This document shows positions 37,654-49,995 of a stretch of 64,000 nucleotides of DNA, piece by piece. The notes under the pieces are model-generated. The model saw only the letters and a list, made by a program, of their open reading frames with translations. It ran no database searches and had not been told where the DNA came from. Both the position numbers and the translations under genes were made by a program. The DNA comes from Hemibagrus wyckioides (lineage: Eukaryota > Chordata > Actinopteri > Siluriformes > Bagridae): contig NC_080734.1 of assembly GCF_019097595.1 (NCBI RefSeq), positions 15,855,892 through 15,919,891 of the forward strand, written 5' to 3'. Numbering within the stretch: the first letter of the stretch is position 1; each line of letters starts with the position of its first letter.

Positions 37654-38380
37654 CCCACTGTCTGTTTTATTTATTTGAATTTTTTTAAAACACTGGACAG
37701 TCTCATAGCAGCTTTACAGAAATATAAACATTCAGCATAAACATTATTAAATTTAAAATCTAATATGGCTTAAAAGCTTAATCTTTTCAGAATATCCAGG
37801 TATAGATATGTTATACTGTCTTATCAGCTCAACAACTTAATAACTTAATAATCTAGACCAAATTTTCCATTCTTTCCACTCAGTGTTGAAAAAGTGATCA
37901 GAACGGTGCTTGTGGTGCAATTTGTGTCTTTGTGTTTGGAAAGACAGAGGATCTAAATCTAAAGACTTTTATTGTGAAGGTGCAAAAGAGCAACAAAACA
38001 GGAGGTACAAACCAAGCCAGCAAAACATACAGACTATAAAGCACGGCTATGGACGTCACAGCAACTAACAACACACGACATAAACCGAAGCATGACCGTG
38101 AGACTCAGAAACCACCGAGCAGGTGTGAGTGACAAGTTCATGTGACATGCAGGGGCTAATGGGAAACACAGTCAAGCGTCGATTCAGCATAACCATGACC
38201 AGTGACATTCACAAATGTGTATGTAAAGATAAAACGTTTTAAATAATGTGTCCTTAAAAACAATGTGCATTTTTCAGATAAAGAGTGTGACAGTGATAAA
38301 CCTACAGCACTTAGAAAAACGTTTAAGGTTAAAGTTTGTCACGGCAAATTTTGATGCTGGCTTGACGAAGCAAGTAACGT
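36409..38380. other. Intergenic, no gene recognised
   Basis: Apart from a GA run near 36955 and the CA microsatellite, this is unique sequence. A 46-base splice-bounded open segment near 36440 is discussed separately. Confidence 0.55.
37608..37649. repeat. CA microsatellite
   Basis: About 20 uninterrupted CA units. Confidence 0.95.
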
Positions 38381-38755
38381 CTGATGCTTTTGGAGGTGGG
38401 TGGACAGATAGGGGGGCAATACTTTTGGAGGTGAGTGGACAGACATTGCCAATGCTTCTGTAAGTGGGTGGACAGATAGGGTGCCAATGCTTCTGGAGGT
38501 GAGTGGACAGATAGGGTGCCAATGCTTCTGGAGGTGAGTGGACAGATAGGGTGCCAATGCTTCTGGAGGTGAGTGGACAGATAGGGTGCCAATGCTTCTG
38601 GAGGTGAGTGGACAGATAGGGTGCCAATGCTTCTGGAGGTGAGTGGACAGATAGGGTGCCAATGCTTCTGGAGGTGAGTGGACAGATAGGGTGCCAATGC
38701 TTCTGGAGGTGAATGGACTGATAGAGTGGCAATACTTTTGGAGGCTAGTGGATAT
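38381..38755. repeat. 35-bp minisatellite
   Basis: Tandem 35-bp units (GGTGAGTGGACAGATAGGGT plus GCCAATGCTTCTGGA). At least seven are near identical from 38471 onward, with diverged units at both ends. All three minus-strand frames are open through the array, which follows from a stop-free unit whose length is not a multiple of three. Confidence 0.95.
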
Positions 38756-41700
38756 ATCACCAGAATACACATTTCCCACTTCTCCTCATTGTGCTGGACG
38801 TTTTGATATGTCACATGTGTAAGATTCTGTCAGTGCAAGTGTATGGGAAATTTTGGGATTTTTGATCGTCCGCTACCGGAAAACCGAAAGTCAGATAGGT
38901 TCCAAAATTTACAGCTTCATTTGGCCCAATAGCCTGAAGGGGCAGAGTTTGGTGTAATTAGCTTGAAAGCCTGCCGAGTTATAAAGTTTTGAATATAATT
39001 CTATGGGGGGAAAAAAAGCCACTTTGAGCTTCTGTACCGGGAATACCATAATTCCGATCGCTTTGAAAAGTAATAGCATAAAACTTCAGGATTAACAACT
39101 TGGCTGAGTTTGGTGCATGTAGCTCGAAAGCTCTAGGAGGAGTAGCAAATAATAAAAAAAATAATAAAAAAATATATGAATAAATAAATAAATAATTAAT
39201 AATAATAATAACACCAACACCACCACCACCAGCAATAATAATAATAATAAGCTTATAAAGCAAAACAAAATAGTCGCTCTTTCAAACCAACATAATTATA
39301 ACTATATATATTTAGATCTTTTTAATTTTGAGTCACGTGTGAATCCATTTCCCACCACATCCTTTTCCATGAGTCATCCTGAACACATTCAAACCCATAT
39401 GAAACATCTGAAATACTCCTGGATGACACATTTCCTGCTGCTTGTGGAAAGATGACATTTTTTTTATTAATTGCATTAATTATTAATATATTTAAACCAT
39501 TGGAATGTCCTTAATTTCTTTATCTGATAAAAAAACCCCTGATACTTTCAACCTTCTTACATATTTAACAGCAAACTGCAGTCATTTTCAAGAAAGGAAA
39601 CCTGACTAGAAATGAGATACTGTTGGGTAACACATTTTCGGAAAGGTTAAATGTAATTACTGAAAGTGGTTTTATGAGATTTTCGGTTGACAAATGATTA
39701 AAAAACAAGTTTAATGGTAGAGCACTCGTGGAATCTCTTGGAAATGGATTTGTTAGAGTAAAGAAATTGGCCCACTAACATTAGTCAGTACTCCCAGATG
39801 CCAGACACACACACACACACACACATACACACACATACACATACACACACAAACATATAGAGTTCATGAGTCAAGTGATGACTGGTAAAAACCAAACACT
39901 GGTCAAATTTAATTCAATCACAAGAAATAAAAATAACAACATTGATATTCTTTTCATATTCACCGAAAGGACCACACCATTAGCTCAGCATTTACCCTAC
40001 ACTCTTTAAACCCACTCTACATGCTAGTAACCTGTAGCTCATTAGCTTCCAGTGGCCCCTGACTCCACATTTCCACCACCGGCTTGTTTTTAAACCAAAA
40101 GACACAAACAAACTGGTGATTTAAAGGCGCACTGATTAAATATACCATCACTGCCATATGCTAAGCATGACAAGGACTAGTAATGAGAGTGAGCTAATCC
40201 GATACATAGCTAGTAATCGGCAACTTTAAGGATTTGAAGAGTTATCCATAACCACATGCATCACGCGGAGATCAAAGTCCAAATCGAGTGAGGCTGAAGA
40301 GCACCAAGTCAACTCCTGCATGTGTTTATAATGTGAAAAGTGTTCCTGCTGGATGCTACATTTGCAGCATGTGAGGCTGTTAGGCAATGCACAACAAATG
40401 GATGTAATTTGGAGGTTTCAAAGGCTTTGTTAGACTTTCAAGTTCAGGAATAAATGAACATAATTGCATTAAAGATTGTACTGTGCCTGCGAGTTCGGGG
40501 GAACATGTGGGTCTCGGCGGTGATAGTGCACAGTGCCGGACGGACGGATAAAGAAGAGGCATATGGGGGAAAGATGGGCTAGGGAGTTTCTGGATAAGCA
40601 AAGCGTGCTTCGCTCTGACTCACACCGACACACGAACACACACACTCACGCATACAGCTCAACCCAACCAAACTAAACCAGAGCACATGTAGCAGCATTA
40701 CCCTACACTGTAACTACTTCTGCATTATCCATATCCATTATTAGGTTAATAATTCAAAATATAATGTGGAATTAATAAATTGTCCAGAAACCGAAAAAAT
40801 ATTTCAGTTGCATTCATGGCTTGAATAATTATTTTTTAAATTAATTTATTTTTAAATTTTTTTAAATTATTATTTAAGTAAACAAATAAGCTTAGAGTAT
40901 GATTTTATGCAAATTTTCTGATATTTTGTCGACTGAATTTTCTACATTCAAATCTCCATAGCAGCTAATGGGTTTGAATAAATGAATGAATAAATAAATA
41001 AATAAATAAATAACGTTTTGAATCTTATATAACAGCAATCTCAAATTCAGGTTCAAATTCATTCAAATTTTATTTTGGTACAAATCAGATATTTGTTCTC
41101 AAAACACAAAACCACTGAAAATGCAAATGGTGTCAAGCAATATCAACCACTATGAACAATGCAGTAGTCTCGAAGGAGTAAATTCACTACATTCTCTCTC
41201 GGTGACTTGTAAACAGAATCATTTTGTGGCCAACAGCAATTCATCACAAACAGACAGTCACACGAGTGCCAGTAAACTGCGGCTCAACGCTGTCAAAAGA
41301 GAAATTTTATAGCAGAGAAGAGACACAATCTGTCACACACTAAACAGGAAGTGTGACAGGGAGGGAAATGTAGAACACAGCCAGTGTTAGAGGAAAAAGT
41401 GTCTTCCGGGGTCATTTTCCAAGTCCATATGCATGAGAAAAACACAGCAAGAGTCTTATTATTATTATTTTCCCATCCCTCCCTTGGGAATTTTATTCTA
41501 ATTTTTATAAGAGAGAATTCCCAGGATGAATTCCCAGTGGTTCCAGTGTGCACTTCTGCATCCTTCCAGCCAAAAAGTAGGAGCTCTGGTTCTCGGACCC
41601 TAGCATTAAAAACACGTGATGTCTTTACAGTTTGTAGTTCTGGGTCTGTTTATAATCTCTGCACCACACAACACACAGTAAAGTTTGACATCTTCAAAAA

Positions 41701-42120
41701 AAAAAGTATATTACTTCCATAACTCAATTTGTTTCATATCAATCTGGATTTAATGAGAACCGATCCTTTTTACTCATAGCAGACATGGAAGATAGCAGTC
41801 ATTAAACCTACTGTGCAGAAAAAGGCAAATGGCATAAAATCTCTAAGGAGACCCAAACATTACATTACTATGGGTGTAACCCTAACTCATGTTTTTTAGT
41901 TCCCAATAGTTTTAAAACAAAAGGTAATCCTAAGAAAGACAAAATATTTTGGGACACTTTCGGTTCATAAAAACATACATAACTTTGTTATATGTAATTG
42001 GTAGCTAATGATTGTCTAACATTATTTAGTTAAGCGGATGTTTTAATTTTACATTTATAAACCAGTTACAATGATTTCTCTGGGTTATGCATGTTTACAG
42101 TGCATTATATGTAGGTAAAC
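38756..42120. other. Intergenic, no gene recognised
   Basis: AT-rich, with AAT-type repeats near 39180-39250 and AATA repeats near 40990. No exon recognised. Confidence 0.6.
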
Positions 42121-42123
42121 AAT

Positions 42124-42470
42124 ATATATGGCCAAAGGTTTGTGGACACCTAGCAATCTTCCCCAAACTGCTGCCACAAAGTCAGATGCACACAATTGTA
42201 TAATACGACTCTGTCTGCTGTAGAATTACAATTTCCCTTCACTGGAACAAAGAGGCTTAAACAGTGTTCCAGCATGACGATGCCTCTGTGCACAAAACAA
42301 GCTCCATGATGATGACATAATGTGTTAAATGTGTAGTGGAAGAACTGGAGAGTCCTGCACTCTGAGACTCTGACTCAACATCACCGAACACCTTATGGAT
42401 TAATTAATTAATTGTTGAACAAGCACATACTGTACGGGTGCGATGTTCAGGTGTCCTGATATTAATGACC
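42124..42470 (+). mobile_element. Tc1-type MITE, family B copy 3
   Basis: Starts with TATGGCCAAAGGTTTGTGGA and ends with GGTGCGATGTTCAGGTGTCC, the two ends expected of this family, with a shortened interior containing CAGCATGACGATGCCTCTGT. Confidence 0.75.
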
Positions 42471-42599
42471 TATTTAGAATTTTAAGCATTGTAGAGTTTA
42501 CCCTTTTTAGTTAAACAGCATTTCAAGTAACATTCTACTTCCAGTGGCTTCGTTTTTTTTTTCTTTATTGTGTTATAGATTTAATATAAAACAGATGAA

Positions 42600-42950
42600 A
42601 TATTTTTTTTGGACAATTAACATAAACATAATAGCCCAGGAGGACAAAGTGAAAATAAGATGTTCTATTGGGGTTTATAACTGGGATTTGGCTGGGCCAC
42701 TGAAAGACATTCAGATAATTTTCCCAGAGCCACTCAAGAATAATTTTGTTTATATACTTCGGGTTGCGCACTCTAAAGCCGGGTTTCATTAAGGATCTTT
42801 CTGTATTTGGCAGCATTTGTGCTTTCCTCAATTTTTACCAGTCTCCCTGTTCCTACCAGTGAGACGCTCCCCTAGAACAGGATGCTGCCACCACCATGCT
42901 TCATCATAGGAATGATATTAGCCAGTTGATGAGCGGTACCTGAATTTTAG
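42600..42950 (-). mobile_element. Tc1/mariner transposase relic
   Basis: Contains GATTTGGCTGGGCCACTGAA, TTTCATTAAGGATCTTTCTG and GATGCTGCCACCACCATGCT. The reverse complement of the last is the AGCATGGTGGTGGCAGCATC segment of piscine Tc1 transposase genes. No inverted ends seen. Confidence 0.7.
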
Positions 42951-43010
42951 CACACAAAGACCATGATTTTTGTTTCATTTTTGTCTTATTAGATTAGCCA
43001 ATGGTATCAG

Positions 43011-43182
43011 ATGTGGTAGCTTAGTGGTTAAAGTGTTGTACTACTGATCAGAAGGTTGTGAGTTTGAATCCCAAGTCCACCAATCTGCTGCTACTGGGGC
43101 CTTTAACCCTCAATTGCTCAGTGGAATAAAATGAGTTAAAATGCAAGTCTCTCTGGATAATGGCATAAGCTAAATGCCAGAG
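43011..43182 (+). mobile_element. tRNA-derived SINE
   Basis: GTGGTAGCTTAGTGGTTAAAG (A-box region) and GGTTGTGAGTTTGAATCCCA (B-box region) form a tRNA-like head, followed by CCTCAATTGCTCAGTGG and CTCTGGATAATGGCATAAGC, the body typical of fish Mermaid/DANA-like SINEs. Confidence 0.8.
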
Positions 43183-43199
43183 GCGTAGATGTTGTGAAG

Positions 43200-43385
43200 T
43201 GGTATCTTAGTGGTTAAGGTGTTGGAAGGTTATTATACTAATTGGAAATTTGTGAATTCAAACCCCAGGACCATCAAGCTGCCCCTGAGTAAGGCCCTTA
43301 ATCCTCAATTGCTCAGTTATATAAAATGAGATAAAAATGTAAGTCACTCTTGATAAGGGCATCTGCCAAATGCTGTAAAGGTAGA
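43200..43385 (+). mobile_element. tRNA-derived SINE, second copy in tandem
   Basis: Same family and orientation as the copy ending 18 bp upstream. The head TCTTAGTGGTTAAGGTGTTGG is more diverged; the tail AATTGCTCAGTTATATAAAA and GGGCATCTGCCAAATGCTGT is well kept. Confidence 0.8.
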
Positions 43386-44092
43386 TAATCTTCTTCCTCA
43401 TGCTCTTAAAGTAATAATCTCATGCTTGATGATGCACATACTACTTCTATGCAGTTACTAAAAGACAGTGTGTATTGCAGTGTGTATAGATCCTGATAGA
43501 TGTAGATATAAATTAGATGCAAATGAACTGTGTGGATGAACTCTGGACATAGTGTTTTGCAATGATGACAACTAGGTTTATGACATACGTAGCCGTGTTG
43601 TTGTTGGAACTAGAGAGGGCAAAGCGTAGCCAGTAAACACAATTTGGAGGTGGATCAGATTGTAACAGGCCCTTGCTATCGGGTTTGTTTTGACAGGCTG
43701 TGGTCTGATGCTTAGACCTTCCAGGTTGTGTTTTATCTGTGTGTGTGTGTGTGTTTTGGAGAGGGTGGGAAATGGGAATCGTGCCCCAGCTTTACCACAA
43801 TACTGGAACTGAGCCTCTTGATGTGAGCTGAAAAGTACGCAGAGACATTCTGGAAGCAATATACAAAATCAAAATACATGTAAATAGATTCATTTTGGGT
43901 TTGAGAATTTTATTTTGTTCAAAGGTTACTGAGTTTCCATCAAGGCCAAAAACAGAACAGCCATCACTATGTCCATTTCACTACTAACAAGCATGACCTC
44001 AGTCTTTTCAGAATCGTTTGTTCCCTTTTAATCCCTTTCGTTCATTGTAAAAGCGAACAACAAGGTAAACACACACACACACACACACACAC

Positions 44093-44207
44093 AGCTGTCT
44101 CTCATCCTGTCACAGGTCTGATAGAGTTCTTGCAGAGAGGAGTAGCTTATTTCAGCCTCACACAGATCAGGATCAGAGCGTTTCTCCCTCTCGCTGTCCA
44201 CTGAAGC
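44093..44207 (-). other. Candidate coding exon with an ITIM-like string, unrecognised
   Basis: After a CTCTAG acceptor the minus strand reads ASVDSEREKRSDPDLCEAE then ISYSSLQELYQTCDRM, with no stop until past a CA repeat. ISYSSL fits the I/V/L-x-Y-x-x-L/V pattern, but the short length and lack of neighbours make any receptor assignment unsafe. Confidence 0.25.
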
Positions 44208-45200
44208 CTAGAGCATGCACACAAGCGGGAGATATTTATAGGATTATAATATTAATATTATATTACAGTTGTGTAATACCATGGGGCTTCGTTGCATTGG
44301 TCCTTACTGAAATGCACACTCAGTCTTCGCAGTCCAGTGGGGAGAATTCCTGCAGCATATTCGGATTAGTTGGGCCAAGGTGCATAGAGTTACACAATGG
44401 CCACAACATTTTACAGCCAAAGCCAAAGACCACACATTACTGAATAAAATATACTGTAATGCAATACTCTAGTGGAGAGCAGGCTCACTTAACTAATCAA
44501 CAAGACTAATCGAACTGCTTTTGTATAAGCATTATGCATGTATAACTTTACTACATAAAGAAACCTTAAGCAATATCACGCCATTAACGATTAGGCCATT
44601 ATATAAGTCTATAGTATTATGTTATGATTTTCAATCATTATGCCATGACAACATGTGCTAGTTAGATCTTTTCGCATATGCACTAAAAATACTTTTATAT
44701 TAAATTGTAATTGTACTTTGTTAATACACAATATTATTTGAATGTTTTTATACTTAAGTGTATTTAGAGTATCAAAATATAAATCTTCTAAATAACAAAA
44801 AATACTTCTTATATTTAGATCCTAAAATCCTGACTGTCTTTTCTTAAATATAGTCAAAGAGTTTATGCTGTAGAGCAGTGTTGTGTTGTGGCCCAGTGTG
44901 TTTTATTTCATATATCTAATTAGATGCATCAATGTAGAAACAATTATGAAGAACTGAGACAGTTCATCATCTGCTTTGACTTCATTTTTTTAGTAAGAAG
45001 AAAAGATAAATTTTTTCGTTTTTAATAATCAAGAGCACTTAAGTGAAAGTCAGTTTGTAAAGTTACAGATTTTGAGTAGATTTTTGGCTGGATTTGACTG
45101 AGAAACATTTAAGCGACATTATTGTGGGTCAAAGTGGCCAAAGTGGGTCCAAACTGGAAGGGTTTTTTTTATTTTATTTTTCCTTTTTTTTTTATACGCT

Positions 45201-45280
45201 TGGGAATATTTTGAAATCCTTGGGAATATTTTGAAATCCTTGGGAATATTTTGAAACCTTTGGGAATATTTTGAAACCCT
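45201..45280. repeat. 20-bp tandem repeat
   Basis: Four copies of TGGGAATATTTTGAAATCCT with two or three substitutions. Confidence 0.95.
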
Positions 45281-46009
45281 TGCCTGTTCCTGCCTGCGAC
45301 ATTTTCGAATAAATTTAGTTCGCTTCCCAAAATGTAAATAAACTAGTTGCATAATTTAAACCACAGTGCCCTTGAGCTGCAGAAACTAATGATGGAGGAA
45401 TGGAGTGAATGAATGCTGTAAATGCTAATAAATAAATGCTGTAAATCACTATAAAAGCATAATTCACATCCATGTTATTGAACATGGCCTTTCTTTGTCC
45501 AGAAAGTCACATTTGACCAGTCACCTGCATAAAAGTAAAAACCTCCCACTCCCTCTGATCTCGGGCCAGATGAACAGGTCAAGTCTCTTTCATATGCTCT
45601 GTGAACCTTTCAGAGCTTTCAGCTTTTTAAAAATAAATAAATAAGTAAATAAATAAATAGATAAATAGATAGATAAATAAATAAATAAAGGAGTAGCTAA
45701 TTTTTGTTTCTGTATTTGTTTTCAGAACAAAGCATTTGTTCAGTTACATCCCTAATTTACCTTTAGCTAAAGCTGAAAACACAAAACAAACAAAAACCCA
45801 GAATATTCAAAAACTAATAGAGAAAATGCTATATGTATATGGTTATATATCATATTTCTATAATATAATATCGACATTATGGAGGACATCTCGTAAACCT
45901 TAAAGCTGGAAGGTTAACACTCAAGGTCGTAAAAAGTCCTGACAGTTCCACTTGAAGCCTGTCTGCTTTCTCCTCATCACTTTTCTGGTGACAACACAAG
46001 GGGTCTGAC

Positions 46010-46090
46010 CTTGGCCAGGAGTTTTCTACCCTCTCTGCCTATCGATTTCAGTCCAACGTGAAGCTGTACTGAGGTCACATTACAGAGAGC
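46010..46090 (-). other. Candidate coding exon, unrecognised
   Basis: An 81-base open segment bounded by a strong acceptor (CTTCCCCGTCCCCCAG) and a GTCAGA donor on the minus strand; it would encode ALCNVTSVQLHVGLKSIGRE then GRKLLAK. No family is recognised. Phase 0 at both ends fits the candidate at 44093-44207, but chance is a real possibility. Confidence 0.25.
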
Positions 46091-46714
46091 CTGGGGGACG
46101 GGGAAGCATCGTTGTTATCACATATTACCACTTAAATCAAAATTTCATCCAGATGTTCCTATTACCAGTGAACTATTGACCAAGCTCTTTTTCTTGTCAG
46201 CCATTCAGTTGGTCATGCAGGGTAATGGAGCAGAATTAGATCTTTAAATAAATACACCAATGAAGAAAGAAACAAACAATCAAGTTGACATACACTTTCA
46301 TATCACATCATGCTGAGTGTGTGTTTGCTTAAAATCAAAGCCATATAAACTTTATTTTGGACCAAACCATTACTAAGGAATATCTAATACTTTTATCTGC
46401 CACAGATCCAGGTTTAATACTGAACACAGTCCCTCATCCAAGTCTCTGTAAATGTAAAGTGACAAATCCAAATTGTTCATGTGTGTATGTTGATTGCCAT
46501 CCCAGTATTCACAGTATCGGCTCCAGATTTGCTTTGCCTGGTATCTGCAGATAGTGTTGATTGAATTAATTTATTTAATGTATCTATATGGATAGTAATT
46601 GATTTAGACATTAATGCATATAATGGAATTGGTCTTCCAATAAGCCTGACATGAGACAAATCCATTCTCAGAGTTCAGACAGAGAACGGCAAAGGTCTAA
46701 AATCTGAGTTCAAT

Positions 46715-47345
46715 ATAAATGTACTTGTTCCTGAAAGGCTCTAGAATGTCCCCAAACATACAGTATCATAAAGACAAAGTCTGGGACAAGGTTCTTGAAA
46801 AGTATCAGTGTTTTCTTATAAAAAAAAAAAAAATCCCAAATCCCAAAGAGCACCATTAAACTTCCTAGAAATGCAAGAACAATTATTGGACAACAACAAT
46901 TCTGACTAGAGGGAGCCTGTGCAGCAACTAAGAGAACAAGAGGCCAAGGTACCTCTGAAGGATTTAGAGATACTCACAGCTCAAATGGGAACACATACTC
47001 AGCTGGACTTTATGGAAGATTGATGAGAAGATTTAAATAAAATTCACACCCCATTGGAAGTATCCCATTTGGCATATTCTAGTCAAGGTCATGATATCGT
47101 CTCAACCAAAAGATGACACCATTTTTGAACATGACATGAACAGCAAACTGTGCTTAAAACTCAACAGTTGCTCATCAACCGGAGAAGACCGTCTACACCG
47201 AACAGAAAGCATGATGATTGCTGCACCAAGCTATGGAATACTCTTTATCAGCAAAAAAGAAATGCAAAAGCAAGTCACAGTTGAGGGCAGGATGGATACA
47301 ACCAAATACTTAGCAATTCTAGAAGACAGCATATTCCAGTCTATA
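46715..47345 (+). pseudogene. Degenerate Tc1-like transposase
   Basis: Plus-strand sequence keeps Tc1 landmarks in order: CTCTGAAGGATTTAGAGAT, GCTGGACTTTATGGAAGATT, and near the end GAGGGCAGGATGGATACAAC (V-E-G-R-M-D-T-T-K-Y, like the VEGKMDGAKY-type segment). An open frame at 47091-47378 is the last surviving piece. Frameshifts and gaps rule out function. Its 3' side is replaced by a 19-bp tandem array. Confidence 0.7.
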
Positions 47346-47361
47346 AGAAAGGCTTCCCAAG

Positions 47362-47512
47362 AAAAGGGCTTACTTTAGAGAAAAGGAGTTACTTTAGAGA
47401 AAAGGGCTTACTTTAGAGAAAAGGAGTTACTTTAGAGAAAAGGGCTTACTTTAGAGAAAAGGAGTTACTTTAGAGAAAAGGAGTTACTTTAGAGAAAAGG
47501 GCTTACTTTAGA
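47362..47512. repeat. 19-bp tandem repeat in a Tc1 relic
   Basis: About eight copies of AAAAGGGCTTACTTTAGAG, in which the centre alternates between GGGCTTA and GGAGTTA. Confidence 0.95.
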
Positions 47513-47828
47513 ACTGTGACAAAGGGCTTAAGCAAACTGATCATGAGAAAATTCCAAGAAAACAGCACAAATCGCTAGCAAAACGAATTCTTATGCAGCT
47601 ATCAAATCCGTGCTTTTTGTTTAACCTTTGTGTTCATTATTAAATGGTAAATATTCCTTTTCCCAGGATAGGCTCCGGATCCACTGTGAGCCAGACCAGG
47701 ATAAAGTACTATCTTTAAAAAATAACCTCCTTTTTTTCTCTTTTGTCTCCTAAAAAAAGTCTTGCCTTATTTTTACTGAGCAGTAATTCTATCAGGCTTT
47801 ACAACGAACGAAAAAAAAAAAAAAAGAG

Positions 47829-47885
47829 TCACTGAGCACTTTATTAGGAACACCTGTACACCTACTCATTCATGCCGCTGCTGCT
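47829..47885. mobile_element. DNA-transposon terminal fragment
   Basis: CACTGAGCACTTTATTAGGAA and CACCTGTACACCTACTCATTC match the terminal repeat of a widespread fish Tc1-type element. Only one end is present. Confidence 0.55.
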
Positions 47886-47889
47886 AGGG

Positions 47890-49212
47890 AGGGGTAAATG
47901 TGCTGGAATGGCGTTACAATAACATTATCTATAAAGTACAAAGCATCTAAAAACAAAGTAATTTATCTGCTGAGCCTTTTTGCTTTGCACTTCTGAGCAA
48001 AGCTTATTAATGTCTACGGGATTAAAACAATATTATTTTACTGAGAGATCAAACCGGAGGAGACAGCTAGCGAGTCCAAGGGTAGATGAAACTCTGAGAA
48101 AACAGAACAGGCTGTCCTAGATACATGTGTTTGTGTTGGTGTCTGACTTTCATTTGCTTCTCTTTGTTTAATACCCTCAGGCACTGTAACTCACTAACTG
48201 GGGAGCATGAGGCAAAATTTAATAATCTAAAAAAAAAAAGTGCATCTTTCTCTAATCCTTTTGGTGCTTTGACGTCAATGATTAAAGATCAGAACAAGTG
48301 AAATAAAACGGTAAGGGATAGGGTTAAACAGAGCTACAAAGGAGGACAGAAGAGTAGGCATGAATCCAAGGGTTTTTAGGGAGGCACGGGGAGATGGAGG
48401 TCACAGTGGAAAGCAGCAGATATGAGATGGAGTGAGAGATGAGTGAAAAATCACCAAAGATGAGTAAAATCAAAGTGATTAATTAAAGTGTGAGGAGATG
48501 GACTGAGCTTCCTATGAGACAGCGTAGTACTCCAGAGAGAGAGAGAGAGAGAGAGAGAGAAAACAGCATCTCAACACAATGGCATGTTGTGTAAACATTA
48601 CACAATACCACACAGCACACTACCTAGTTCAGGCCTCTGAGACTACATTAAGGACAGCTACATTTTCAGTACAACTGATAGGTGATTCCGAACAATGTGA
48701 ACGTGCCAGTAGTTATAATGCACAAGCATGCCATTGTTCATTTCGCTGTCCAAAGCACATGGTGTTCATAGAAGAGAAAAACAAAACAAACCAATGTTTT
48801 TCGAAAACCACTGTGGGTCTTGCAACACGAGAGATTTTACCCATGCAGGCTGAATTTAATGCTTTTTACTGTCATCAGTCACGTCTCAGCTGTATCACCA
48901 GCTTTAAAGCAAATTACCATACCACAGTGTTGACAGAAAATCAATATATTTCACTACAAAAACATATACCTCTTTCCTTATATATAGATTTTTAACATAT
49001 TATGTTTTATGCAAATGTTTAATGTGACATTTGATATTTATTTGGATGCCTTTTAACCTGGGCTAAATACCCGTTTGCACTCACAATGTCATTTCAAACC
49101 CAACATACCCAAAATCTGGTGTTGGAAAATACAGAATACACATATACACTGCAATTATATCTACAGTGTATAACACACTTAAGAATTATTACCCTTAATA
49201 TTATACACCCTG
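47890..49212. other. Intergenic, no gene recognised
   Basis: Contains a GA run at 48535 and a 138-codon open frame at 48579-48995 with no recognisable domain and no supporting context. Confidence 0.55.
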
Positions 49213-49547
49213 GCGGCATGGTGGCTTAGTGGTTAGCATGTTTGCCTCACACCTCCAGCATCCTGGCTCACTGTGTGTGTGGAGTTTGCATGTTCTCCCC
49301 GTGCTTGGTGGGTTTCCTCCGGGTGCTCTGGTTTTCTCCCACAGTCCAAAGACATGCTACTACACTGATTAGAGTCTCTAAATTGCCTGTAGTGTGTGAG
49401 TGAATGAGTGTGTGTGTGTGCCCTGCGATGGGTTGACACTCCATCCAGGGTGTATCCTGCCTTTGATGCCCGATGACCCCTGAGATAGGCACAGGCTCCC
49501 TGTGACCTGAGGATAGATCGGATAAGCGGTACAGACAATGAAATGAA
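49213..49547 (+). repeat. GGATAAGCGG-type fish repeat, most complete copy
   Basis: CATGGTGGCTTAGTGGTTAG starts the element; TTTCCTCCGGGTGCTCTGG, CAGTCCAAAGACATGC and CTCCATCCAGGGTGTATCCT form the body; GGATAAGCGGTACAGACAATG ends it, followed by a GAAAT repeat. Well known across teleosts; open frames on its minus strand are not genes. Confidence 0.75.
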
Positions 49548-49714
49548 ATGAAATGAAATTATACACCCTTAAGTGCAATTTTCACCAAATTCACACTGTG
49601 GGTTTGGGAAATCAAGACCAAAAGGGAAGAATGATTAATTTCAGCCTACCGTGAAAATAGGCTGAGATATAGTAGAGCAAACTATAAAATTATACTACAG
49701 TGTGGTACAGTATA

Positions 49715-49862
49715 TGAGCTAATATCTCAGCTGTAGAGCGTGAACGGATAGCAGAGGATAGCATATTTGCTTCATACCTCTCGTTTAGGGTACGATTCCC
49801 ACCTCCAGAGATTTTCATCAGGTACTCCACTCCAGGTTTTCCTCCTTCACTCCAAAACATAC
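49715..49862 (+). repeat. GGATAAGCGG-type fish repeat, 5' fragment
   Basis: GATAGCATATTTGCTTCATA, GGGTACGATTCCCACCTCC and GGTTTTCCTCCTTCACTCC resemble the first half of the family. Confidence 0.45.
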
Positions 49863-49950
49863 TTCCTTCTTTATATAAATTTGGTGGAATATAAGACCTG
49901 AGCAAAAATGACTATAATCATATGAGTCACACATTCAAATTTCTATTGAG

Positions 49951-49995
49951 TTCATTCATTCATTCATTCATTCATTCATTCATTCATTCATTCAT
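49951..49995. repeat. ATTC tetranucleotide microsatellite
   Basis: About 11 uninterrupted ATTC units. Confidence 0.95.

Noticed and set aside
48579..48995. 138-codon plus-strand open frame
   Set aside because: No domain, no repeated motif, weak composition and no splice or promoter context; probably chance in low-stop sequence.
49233..49578. Three minus-strand open frames
   Set aside because: All lie in the most complete copy of the same dispersed repeat.
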